NCBI GenBank assembly: GCA_964036275.1
Contig: OZ038437.1
Coordinates: 2,484,501 to 2,548,500, forward strand
Origin: Litoditis marina
Taxonomy: Eukaryota; Nematoda; Chromadorea; Rhabditida; Rhabditidae
Direction: 5' to 3'
Length of the DNA: 64,000 bases
The translations under genes were made by a program, and so were the position numbers. Shown here in pieces: positions 11,801 to 23,000 of the stretch (position 1 is its first letter; each line of letters opens with the position of its first letter). The notes beneath the pieces were generated by a model. It did no database searches. It was given only the letters and a program-made list of their open reading frames with translations, and was not told the DNA's origin.

Positions 11801-14800
11801 TGGATTTTCAGAATCTTCCACTCTACGAATGACAACGATGTTGAGTAAAATGTTAACGAAATATAACGTTGGAAATGTATTGCATGTTGTAAAATATACG
11901 TAACGAGTTGGGCTACAATAGCACGGAAACCAATGAGGTTTGGCTGTCTCCCTTTGTAGGGAAACTTTCCGCCGTAAACAATTTGGGTTTCCTCCGAAGT
12001 AGCAGTTTACTGTACTACTCAATGCACAAGTTCTCCTCATTGTGCTGCAGACCACGAGATTCTAACCAATATCTCGTGCGAGTTCCATCTGCTGAGACTC
12101 TACGTTTTTGCAGAAGATCAGACGAGGGGCCTATTCTCGTTCATCACAAACATAGTACGAAATGATGCACCCTCACTACGTACATGAATAGACGATTTCC
12201 AATGCAAACGCGTAGGATGATGTATGCCTAGGACCGGGACCCGTACCCGGCTTTGTTCAAAATCACTCCTTCTCTCGGCCCACCTGACCGCGTTGTAGCT
12301 GCTCATTTAACGTTCAATTACGACTGTGCTTTTGATTATTCAACGGATCAGTAACGAATAGAGAAAACATGAGTTAAGGATGAAGTAGAGATGACGATTG
12401 GCTGCCCATGGTTCTTTATTAGCCGATGCACCACTGTTCGGAACTGGGTGTAGTTCCTATTCCCCCTTTATGCTCATTGCCACACGGTTTCTCCAATGTT
12501 CATGATTCTCTATATCTTGACTAACGTTCACCAACATCTCGACCCGATAGAAGGATCTCCCAGATAATCCATGTATAGTGAATATGATCGAGTCCATAGA
12601 ACATAACAATGTGGATAAGTCAGTCTTTATATCGCAATACAGAGTTATACAAATAATATAGGATGATAGAAAGGTGCGAGACTGAATACATAGGAGAGAG
12701 AGAGAGAGATAACAGATAACTAGTAGTGCCACATGGTTTGGGTAAGTTACGGATTACGGCTTGTTCTCGTCTACTTACGATTTGTGCTCTATTACGACTC
12801 AACCTTCCCAGACAGTCGCATTGAAGCGAAGTGATGCTTACTGCCACGAGTTGGCGAGATTGCGTGGTACGTGCGCGTGAGTGATATGCTAATGCGCACT
12901 CTATGTTAAGCAGCGTACCACGTATTGAATATCGCAGTCTGCGATAGGAACTATGAGTGTTCGAGTGAAAAATAGCTGAACACTCTAGTCGCCTGAATAA
13001 AAACTCACCATCAGCAGAATCTCCCAACGCTACCACACACTCGCAGCCGGTTGCGACGATCATTTTGATGAACTTGGACAGCGTGTGTTCGAGAGGGCCC
13101 TGAAAAATCGTTATGTGAAAAAGAAAAAATTTCGTTGTAGTTTGGTCGGCATGCTCAACACAATTATAAAAATACGCCTGAAACAAAACGGTATCAAACT
13201 ACAAACACAGCGATTCAGGCAAATATGTTCAGTATCGAGCCGCTACGTCCTGAGCGAACCCCCGCGAATTGGCCTATACGGTACTCCGCTGTGTTTGTTC
13301 CCATTGTTGTTCTATCGAAATGTACTTGTAGTCTTTCAGAAGATGTCTCTTTCCCTGGTGAATTTATCATTGTGAATATCATAAAACTCATGAACGTATA
13401 AATAAATAGTGTTGAAGGAGTGGTATATTTGTTAGTCAACATCTCCTCCTCCCACTGACCTGACAAGCAATATATTTCTGTCCGTTTGAAAGAGTGAGAT
13501 GATTGGCATGATAAAATATTGTCGGATCATTGCTTCTTTCAGTCCTGGATATAAAATACACAATCAATAATGAAATAAGATATGAAACATACTATTTTTA
13601 TACAACTTGTAAACTTTTCCAATCAAGACTATCTCAAAAAACGGTCTGAAAGTTCGATGACTCCACTAGGGTTTTCCGATCTCATGTAGTACGAGCACAA
13701 CATGCGAAAATTAGACGTACACAAGATGGGCCGTACCCAACAAGCTGATAATTTCTGAGGACTAAAATCTCATGAACCCACATACTTACAGCAACATTAT
13801 TTCATGGAAACTTTAGAGTGGGATCAGAAAGAAATGAAACAAACATAGATTTTGTGGTTGTTGTATCATTATTCTTCGTTCACACCTTACAGTCATATGT
13901 GAAGAATAGTATAATTAGTCATGATTATTAGTTTACTGTGTTTCCTACTGTTTTGCTCACTTCTGAGTACTTGGCGCGCAGGGATCGGTGATAACTACCC
14001 TCGTTTCTTCAAAGCACTGCACTTCTTCTGATCTGAAAAAAGTTTATCAATCTTGCCACTAGAGTACCGGAAATTTTTTGTAGTCAAGTGTCAATGTTCG
14101 TGAAATCAACACGAAGAATTTTCCGAAACAGCCCATGCAGTGTATGCTGCGATGCTGCCCTATCCTGTTTGTACTTTGATCCAATAGAGTTCAGGTCGAA
14201 TTTCGTGAAACATCGCGTGAATCGTGATCAAACTACAGAGATAGACAAACCACACAGCTTCTCTGTATGTGTTACACAATCTAGAGAATCAGTACGACAA
14301 AATGAATTGTACCTGAAATCCATTTTATTGTGTGGATGTGTTTTGATGTTGCTGGTGTCAAATCCTTTGACGGCCGTCGCAAACCTCTCGGCCAACGTCT
14401 CGTCTATGTCCTCCTAAATGAAGAGTGTGAAGAAGTGAACTAAATTGAGAAAGTGAAGTGAGTAAGAGTAAAGTGAGGTAAAATATGCAAACTGAAAGTA
14501 TTACAACGAGCTGAATTCGATTCGAACCAAGTGCCTTCATATCTCTTTCAAATTCAACAGAATACTTTGCAAAAGGTGTATTGAAAATGACTTGCTAAAA
14601 AGATCTACAATATCTCAGAGACTGGATGATCTTTCACGAAACACACCATATCAGCCAAGTCCTTGATAACCTCCGCGGCGATCTTACATTTCTGTAAATG
14701 AGAACATGGAGAAGTAAGAACACAAAATGGAGTTTTTATCTCCTTATGTCATTCTGTGAGAAATCGTATTATGCTAGAACCTTCCGGCAACGTGTTTGAG

Positions 14801-17485
14801 AGTTTGGATTAAAATGCCGGATCGTTCATGAATATCTGAGAGTACGATGTTGCAAACGGTTGTGCGGTTCAAGTTTGACTCGAGAGAGAAGATTTACATT
14901 CAATCCTATCTTACCGTGGCTTTTCCGATCGAGAGCCAAGGTGGTAGTTACAACTGAGAGGGGTGGGTGTGGAAATACAACTACACTGTTTTAACTAATA
15001 CTAAAATGAGACCCACTCTTTTTCTGAGCCAATGCCTCTTCAAATGTACAAATCCCACCACCAACAGTGCGACCAGACTGATCAGACAAAGTACGCCGAG
15101 AAGTGCGATTATTGCCAGATTTGAACCGGAACCATCTCCGTTATTGCCAGCCGAGCTGTACAAATGCAAGAATGCATCCTGGTCTGAGAAAAGAGGTAGC
15201 AGTGCTCTCATGTTCGGGTCCGGATAGAGGCTGGAATGTAATGAAGAATGGTGTTGAACCTAAACGCCGTATGCAATAGTATCCCAATGAACAGACCCTT
15301 GCGGTTGGTCGAGCCTAGGGTTGTCAATCGAGTTCAAAATTTCCTTCACAAGAGTTGTTGTGTTTTGGAAAATTTCAAGTTTTCGAACTTGGCAAAAAAG
15401 TTCGACTCGACTCGACCCGTTTTGTTCCGAGTCCACTCGAGTTTCGAGTTCGATCTTAACAACCCTAGTCAAGGTCGCCCCAGAGGAAGGGTCTCTTTGG
15501 TGATGACTTTCTTGTTCCAAGACGTGTTGATGTTTCAGAACGTGTTCAATGTGATGAAAAGAACAAGTTCCCGAGAACAAGTTCCGCACAATGACGATTC
15601 AATTGTTTTTTGATAAGCATACTCATCACGAGGTTCAGAAAAGAGTTGCAACGCATCAGCAGCAAACTAGAAACACAGCCAAACAGAACAACAGATATCA
15701 TTCCTGCTTGTCTTTTTGGTGCACAGATTTGCTTTTCCCTTTCCTAGAAGTTCTTGAAAATTGACCGAATTCCTGACGTTCTGATGATATTGAGGTGGTG
15801 AAAAAGGACCAAGAACCTCGAAATCATACTGTATGAGTCCCAGTGAGCCGGAAAACGACTATACCTGACTCCGCTAGTGTTCAGAACATCGTTCCACTGT
15901 TTCAGTTGTTCATCGGTAGCCGTGAGCCGATCGTAAACAGACAGTGTACGCGAGACGGTTACTGGAATAGAGAATGGAAATACGTTGGTAACTCGTATCA
16001 CTTATCTGTTAACTCCTCTGTATTTTGCTGAAATTGATCTCTATGAATACCTTTCCGTGAGAAAATATATTTTTTGGAAATCAATTAGCGTGAACCTATT
16101 GGCATATGGAAAGAGAACGTACACAAGTACTGGGCAGAGTTTTCGAAAACGCGGAAACATTTAAATTTGCAGTAAGGCAACAAATGAATTGAATGGGATA
16201 CAAAATAAGTATGAATCTGATTCTAGAGAAACAAGTAGGATACATGTAATGAGATTGTAAGTTCATTATGGTAAACACCTCTCCAACAGAAGAAAAAATG
16301 AAACGTGGAGTGTATTTCAAAAGTCATTTTCGAATAGAAGGTTTGAGCAAAGTTCTGAACGATCGAACCTAATGTTAATTTCATGATAGAACCAAGTAAC
16401 TTACGATTATGTGCTCGTTCTATTGATGTTAAGAGACACTCAAGGATCGGTATAACGTAATACGAACTGAAACACGATCACAAATATAGGGCTGGAAGCA
16501 ACTGTAGACCGATATGAACTATTATCGCTATACGTACAAACCAAAAAACAGCAAAATATAATTGAACGTACATTTTTTGCTTTTTTGGCTAGAGCAAACC
16601 TCATCAAGAAGATTTTGAGATTTGAGATAACGGAAGTTTAGCCTGGTACTGTAGAGTCGGATTTTATCTCAATGAGAACCGCTTTGAATGCTCAATACAG
16701 GAGGCTGTAGTTGTAATTTCACATTAAAACACAGTTGTAATTGTATTTTAACGTAATTCTTCTTCTAAGACTTGCAAACTGAGTGTAACAGACAGCCTCT
16801 TGGAGGATAGCCGTTGACTTCCTCAAACAGAAAAACAAACAATATACTACATGACGATAAGGTTCATGAACAGCTGAACATCAATAATGAGTATATAGTT
16901 CTGGCAACACCCACTGAGACCTTGGTAGCTTGTCAATGAAACTTCGAATAAATGTATTTCATAGAAATATTGGGTTTCATGAACACAGTTGGCCACGTAC
17001 TGTAACAGAGGTTAGCTATCGCTCAAAAAAACTATTTTTTGTTTTCGAAAACATTAACATGGTAAAACGCCGCCGGGACATTTCGCTGCCACGTTGCCGA
17101 GGTCTCAGTCGGAACGATTGGAACTCCCTGGTTCCCGTGGAGAAAAATTGACTTACTCGAGAAACTCGTGGGTATAATTTTTGCCTTCTATCGTGCCCTT
17201 TTCTACATTGACAACATTTTTCTCCAATGTTTCCTAAAAATAGTTTTGCGTGTCCACAGAAAAACAAGTTAAAAAGATGTAAAACTAAGAAGAAACGAGA
17301 TAACAAAAAGCAAACAGTTTAAGTTATGTAAGTATTATATTGTAGTTAGTGTTAGGAATCAGGGTATTGCAACACCGTTTCGTAGACGGTGTTGCAGGTT
17401 AATGAGATAGAGACACACTGCAGATTGAAAGAAAGAAACACACACAGAGAAATAATGCACACAGAGGAAAATAGTAGAGAGAGGC

Positions 17486-17529
<44 letters not shown>

Positions 17530-18133
17530 AGAGAGAGAGAGAAAAGAGAGAGAAAGGGGGAGATGGCAAAAGAAACATCTGGAGATGGAGGAAGCCTCTG
17601 CGAAACTCACATATAGAATTCCATTCAGACTGTTACACGACTGAAAATCACATATACAGATGACTTCATTTTCCCAAAACGAACAAAACTGTCCCCTCTG
17701 AAAACAAGAGATATTAGAAATCATGAGATATACTGTTATTCAGCTGCACAGTCACATGAAACATGTTAAACACCTCCGAACTCAGATGAAAACTCAGATC
17801 TGCTGCGAGATGTTTCAGATTACTGTGCAGTAGACTAACAGTATAGCTAGTTTAAACTGAATATAACGCTGCGCACGCTAAAATAGACTTGCTAATCTGA
17901 TTGAAAACAGGTAGATGTCCGTTTCTCTCAAGCAGCCCTTTCAGATATACTTTTCGTTCGGCTTTCAGAAAAATAATCACCTTGGGTGAGCGGTTGAGCG
18001 TGAAAGCTGCAAACTGTAAGGAATAGTCGGGCGGGCAAGCTCCATAGGGTCCAAATGCAACACTGAAACGGAAGCCGCACACTTTGTCTCCGACAAACTG
18101 AAAATGCACCATCTTGTTCAAATTCAATATTTC
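5831..18133 (-). CDS. receptor-type protein tyrosine phosphatase with degenerate active site
   Basis: A classical tyrosine-phosphatase domain follows one membrane span. Exons read on the minus strand: 18133-17974, 17697-17611, 17233-17157, at least one unplaced exon, 15961-15865, 15230-15017, 14691-14647, 14413-14313, 14032-13961, 13544-13460, 13099-13009, 7901-7760, 7214-7106, 6907-6781, 6660-6611, 6272-6171 and 5896-5831 (stop). All catalytic-domain junctions are in phase. The extracellular part is cysteine-rich, with an exon ending CICDFQSCN. Exon 15230-15017 carries the membrane span (LAIIALLGVLCLISLVALL) and a basic stop-transfer (HLKRHWLRKR). Landmarks then follow in order: ERFATAVKGF, FYHANHLTLSNGQKYIACQ, a lost WPD loop (NWSSFGDADHP) and the signature HCSDGVGRTATF. 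Cys and Arg of the signature are kept, but WP-Asp, the KNRY loop and the Q-loop glutamines are replaced, so activity may be lost. The true start and one ectodomain exon are unresolved. Confidence 0.8.
8200..8714. repeat. 515-bp repeat, copy 1
   Basis: It appears identical to 12433-12947, at a constant offset of 4233. It starts ACTGTTCGGAACTGGGTGTAG and ends CGCAGTCTGCGATAG. Inside are a GA microsatellite and the inverted pair CGTGGTAC / GTACCACG. The flanks outside these limits differ between copies. The 91-residue open frame within it is shared only because the DNA is duplicated. Confidence 0.85.
9600..10400. repeat. diverged tandem duplication, period about 475 bp
   Basis: The series near 9605-9800 (AACGACTAGGTATG, CAATACGTCTTG, CGGCTGGTT, GAACGAAATAATCTTTTG) recurs near 10075-10280 (AACGACTACATACG, CAACACGTCTTG, CGGCTGGTT, GAACGAGATAATCTTTTG). 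Spacing is kept, but many substitutions separate the copies. Confidence 0.5.
12433..12947. repeat. 515-bp repeat, copy 2
   Basis: It is the second copy of the 8200-8714 repeat, in the same intron and orientation, and it ends about 60 bases from the splice donor of exon 13099-13009. The lack of visible differences implies a recent duplication or insertion. Confidence 0.85.
13135..13205. repeat. palindromic element, GTAGTTTGATC family
   Basis: Left arm TTGTAGTTTGGTC and right arm GTATCAAACTACAAA flank about 45 bases. It sits in the intron between phosphatase exons 13544-13460 and 13099-13009. Confidence 0.7.
14168..14237. repeat. palindromic element, GTAGTTTGATC family
   Basis: Left arm TTTGTACTTTGATCC and right arm GTGATCAAACTACAG. 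It lies in a phosphatase intron. Confidence 0.65.
16945..17135 (+). repeat. dispersed repeat shared with 44557-44755
   Basis: Shared words in the same order include TATTTCATAGAAAT, ACGTAC.GT.ACA.AGGTTA, CGCTCA and GCCGAGGTCTCAGT. The copy at 44557-44755 is in the same orientation, inside another gene's intron. Confidence 0.6.
17476..17560. repeat. GA microsatellite
   Basis: A long run of GA dinucleotides with a few AA interruptions in a phosphatase intron. It creates open frames with Glu-Arg or Ser-Leu repeats on the two strands that should not be taken as genes. Confidence 0.9.
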
Positions 18134-20040
18134 TGGATTCAAAATTGATGATTCATCAGATCACTGAATTGCAGCATTCCAAAATAGGATAAACCGAATC
18201 ACTATATAGTAGTGCATTTAAATGATTGAATAAATGAATAAATTGTGAATTTGCTATGGTGGTCAGAAAACTGTTATCTGAGCCAAGTCGAGTTTCCGTC
18301 GAAAACCTTAGTTTCACATGGGAGGCTATCACGCACATCGCAGAAAACTGTAAAGATAGTAACGTCTTGACCTTCGATCTATCGTAGTTGTACTATAGAT
18401 TATACTCTAGGTTGTGAGATGTAGCGTTTGCCATCACCAAGACAGGTCTGTTCGATGTATTTTGCCCTCTATCGCTGTGTTTGTAGTTTGATCTCGTTGC
18501 TTCTTGATCAGAATTGGAGTGTTATGGTTTGTTTTGATATAAAACACAAAGGAGCTTTGGTGGCTTCCTATAAATACAGGATTTGTCAATCCGTTGTGGA
18601 CACCGTAGCATCGATTTTGTAAGGGCCGGGGTTCGGCGAAGGGCCAGCCAGTCTGCGTATCATTGATCTACACACTCTAAACTTTCGGCAAGTAATCAAC
18701 AACCGCTCGCCCCGCATCGATCGATCAGTTGAACCCTCTGCTGTGTTTATGGAAAAAAAATGGCGACTGTATAAATACCTGCAAATTTCCTTCCTCCGGC
18801 TTGGTCATAATAGTTGACATGGAATTTTCCTTTTTTATGTAAACACCATCCACATTGCAAATATTATTTGGAGTTGTCACAGAAATCCGGATCAGAAACA
18901 GTAAGCAAACAAGCAGCTGGAAAAATGAAAAGTCATCGGAGCTCGGAAAACTACGAGATACACGAAATTACAATCAAAAATTGGCAGTGTCGTTCTAGTG
19001 ACAAAACGGGAACTCCCAATATGGACAGTTTTTGGTGTGGTCAGTAAACCACTTTATCCTGAAAAAAAACTGCCATTTTCACAGCTCAGTTAAATGGCGG
19101 TACATTGAAGCGAAATACTACATTCCTTTCGAAACCGCGCTCTTGGAAATAAACAAAACTTTAGAAATAGAGTTTGAAACAGTCAGAAAAGTTGTCTATA
19201 AGTTGAGTGAGTGACACTTTTGAACGAACTGATATTGAAACAGTGCAGGCATGATGTTTTATGGAACAAATGTGTCTATAAGAAACCAACCAGTTTTCGC
19301 ATGAGTGTAAGCAATATATGAGAAAATGAACGCATCAGCACTGACGTAAAACTCGTATATCAAAACTTGTAAACTGCACTCATAAACAGTACCAGTATAC
19401 ATGTATTTCTCACCGAAACCTTAGATTTTCTCTCAATCATTTTTTTCCCAGATAAACTACCCTCGGTTATTCTGTGGAAATGGGACTAACATTAACTCAC
19501 AAGTATTCAATCGGTTGATTTATATTCGCTTGATTTTTTTTCAATCGCTTGATTTGTGTCTCTAAACCTATATCAAACAAAATAAGTTTACAGATTGTTT
19601 CAGACAGACCATCAGATAAACCGTACGTTTCTAGTGTGAATAGGGTATCGTTCCAGAGTTTTCTTTCATCGTTCGTTTCAGAGTTTTGTGTGCCAGCGTT
19701 CCCAAACGTCAAACGTCAAAGTGTTTGCTACATACGCCTGGTTCAGAAAATTCGATGGTTTGAGATTAGGTGAATTCCAGTAATCAACTCACAAACTAAT
19801 CTTGAACTAAAAAGAACTAAGAAGGAAGAACTTATTTTCAGTTTCGAGTTTTTTTCCGGTGGTCAAGAAGTTTCAAGAAGTTTTTCTTTTGTTAAGCAAA
19901 ATATATCGTTACAGCTTTGGAATAAACTAAAAAGTTGAAAGTAGAGAATCGCCACAAACAAAAAAACCGATCACATTTCAAAAACATATTTCAAATGGGT
20001 TTATTGCTTGAATCACAACGAAGCCCTTCTCTTTCTTCTT
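18134..20040. other. intergenic, between phosphatase 5' end and MSP gene 3' end
   Basis: It contains a half copy of the GTAGTTTGATC element at about 18480-18545 and the plus-strand copy of the dispersed repeat at 18596-18773. A possible extra 5' phosphatase exon lies near 18343-18302 on the minus strand (acceptor CTTTACAG, then an ATG), but its phase does not favour the next exon. I see no other gene. Confidence 0.5.
18596..18773 (+). repeat. dispersed repeat, copy 2
   Basis: It is the inverted partner of 2063-2240. Its start GTGGACACCGTAGCATCG and its core CAGTCTGCGTATCATTGATC match that copy closely. Confidence 0.7.
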
Positions 20041-23000
20041 TTACTTGGTGATGAACTGAGATGCGGGTCTCTGAAAAAAAATTTAGGTCAAAAGAACGGA
20101 AATGATTCTAAAAACATATTATAAAACATGATTATAAAATATCGGTTATCTGGCAAAGAGTAGGTTCAAAGTAGACAAACGAGAAACGGTGAATGAGCAA
20201 AACAATTATTCCCTAGTTCTATCAGTTTGTAGTGGTTTGAGTTAGTTCGAAGAGTAGTTTCCAGTTCTATTGCAGGTTTTTTTAGTTTCGAGTTTTAGTT
20301 TGGTCTATCAGTAGTTATCGAATCGCATATAAGTAGGATAGATACTCACACCAGTAGAAGGATCAACCGCGTTGGTGGGAGCAGGCGTCTGTAATACTTA
20401 ATGAATGTTTAAATTAATATTATTTATAAGAAAAAAAACCGCACGATAAACTTTGATTTCATCACTTTTTTCAACAAACAGCTCACAAACCATAACTTTC
20501 AAAAGCCGAAACGTTGACTTAGAAACGGAACTTCAATCGAAAGAAACGATGAAAATGTATTCTTGCATTTCTTGCTAATTGATATTGATGTCAGAATCGG
20601 ATTTAACTAAAGTGAAACTTAGCAAGTTCTCTCGAGTCGCCCAAATTATTTCGAGCAAATTAGTCAAATCAAGTAAGTTTGCGCAAGTCGCAAGTTAACG
20701 GAAGGAGTTAAAAGTGGCAGGCAAGTTGCAAATTGCAATAACTCACTGGTGCAGCACCGCCAGCGGGAGCTCCTCCGGGACCACCAGGACCGCCAGTCAC
20801 GAACACCGAACCCTGGCCCTGAAATATGAATAAATCATGATCTTTGAACTCCGATTGGTCTTTCTTTGACCTTCTGTCTGATCTTGGATCAAGTTTTCCG
20901 TTCAAGTTTGCTACCACATTGGATCTCTTATTTATCTCCAAACTTTCCCTATCAATTGGCTGGGTCGACAAAACCTGAGAAAGCAACCAATTTCTGTTGC
21001 AAAACATCTCTGTCGAAGTATAATCTACCTTGGAGATGTGCATTGAAATGTGCAGTCGGCAAAATATTGTTGTTCGTACTACAAAAGTACCTAGTGAGTT
21101 GAATGGGGAAGTGACATGAACAGTTTGGAACTACGTAAAAAAACAAGTAAAAGATAGAAAACTGTAATGGAAGAGATGTCAGACCGAAAGAAACGTACCG
21201 CGCCGTTGTTGCCAGTCGCGAACACAGAACCTTGTTGAGGCTGAGATGGGGAAGGAGGAGCAGGTTTCTAGAAATGGTTGTTTATTAAAACTTTCCGAAA
21301 ACTCCATTTTTCAGATGAACAGGATAGCATGGTCAGACAATTAGTCCTCTCCACCAGCTACTGTGAAATGAAACTTTTTGAAAACGTGTAAAAGATAGTA
21401 AAAGAGGATCGGAAAAGAAGGTTAAGATGAACCGCTGTGAAGTAACTTAAAGAATGAAAACTACTAGGACAAAGTAGAAAAAAACTTACTCCACCGGCAG
21501 GATCGCTGGGAGGGGCAGGTTCCTGAACAAATAAACAATTAAGTTAACATTTTAGTTTTTTCAATAATTTTTTACAACAATATTAATAATTTATTCACTC
21601 AGCCTATATTTTCTCTTGGGAAAGTTTCCAAAAACAAGTATTACCAGGGGGGGGGGTGGGCGAGTACAGTGGGGGTGATATAAAAATCAGGTATTCTGAA
21701 CATCTCCGTCAAAGTAGTTTGTAGTGTGGTCGGTCATAATTCGTCAGTTACTGCAAACTCAAACTATAAGTTCAAGATCGAACTACAAGAATGGCTTGGT
21801 TACGCCCTAAACAAACCTTGCTGGGTTGCTTGGGAGCAAAGATGGGTGCGGTGGTGGGAGTGGCACACTGAGCGTTGGCCGCCTGGAAAATGATGACTCA
21901 GTACAAAGATCGAAGTAGAGCCGGGTTTTCATTTTTTTCCTGTGTTCGAACATCAAACACGGTTGACTTCCCGAGAAACGGGGACGTGTACAGGATAGAA
22001 GATTTATTTCGAAGACGAATAGATCAGAGATTTTTTTATCAACAATTGAAGAACAGTGAAAGAACGAGGCACTTTTAACTTTTCAGAAAGAAAGAACTTA
22101 CCGCAACCTGATCCACAGACAGAGTCGACTTGGACTCAGGAAGCTGCTCGCCTGGTTTGGCAGCAGTTTCGGCCGATTTAGAACCGGCTGGCTCGGCAGA
22201 CTTCTTCTGCTGGAAACAATGTGAACGGTGTATATTTTAGATGGAAAGATGAGAGATAGAACAGAACAGAACACGAAAAATTCACTTTTGGTGACAGAAA
22301 CTGAAAAAGCCTTGAAGAAATGAAAATTGAGTAAAGTCTAGTGTAGTTTGATTGAATCCACTTAGATTATGTTGAAGTATGGTAAGCAGATAGCAAGTTG
22401 TCTATTCTCAGTCCTCAACTAAGTAGGAAAAGATAAAAACCACTCAGAATATGTTGAAATACTGCAACACAGAAACTAAATCTCGATCCACTGTGATCCA
22501 CATAGGAATGAAATTATCTAGTTCCGCCTCTATGAACTATAACCAACACGACCTAATGAATAGGCTCTAGTTTACTGTGATGGTCCACACAAAGATGAAA
22601 TAGACTATGAACACACGCCGTCCTTTGACTTGTCCTCCTCGTCCTCACTGTCATCGTCATCGTCAGAATCCGGCGCAGCTTGGTTACGGAACATGACGAG
22701 AACGGGCTTCTGAAAAAAAGATAGTGATGACTTTTCTTGAATGTAAAATGAAGAATTGTACAGAACAGGTGACTTAAATGGTGAAATGCGAAAATGAGTA
22801 TCAGAAAAATAGAACATCAAATAGGGTGTGATGGACAAGTTAACGGTACGTTACTTTAAGTTAAGTAGTATTAGAGTTAGAGATTATCGGGAAGGTATAA
22901 ATTTTTCCTGTATTCCGCAACCTTATGTGGGTTCCTATTCACCTTACGTTAGATTATTTATCGTTATTTCACATTAAATATACAGTTTTTGCCTATGTTG

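Larger units (their letters stand above)
7912..12996. other. 5-kb phosphatase intron filled with repeats
   Basis: This intron separates the phosphatase exons at 13099-13009 and 7901-7760. It holds two copies of a 515-bp repeat, a palindromic GTAGTTTGATC copy at about 7945-8010, and a 9.4-11.9 kb stretch rich in TACG and ACGA words that contains an old tandem duplication. I see no gene in it on either strand. Confidence 0.7.

Noticed and set aside
14911..14949. Possible phosphatase exon between the membrane exon and exon 14691-14647
   Set aside because: It has good splice signals but introduces a stop in the required phase. Direct joining of 15017 to 14691 keeps the frame.
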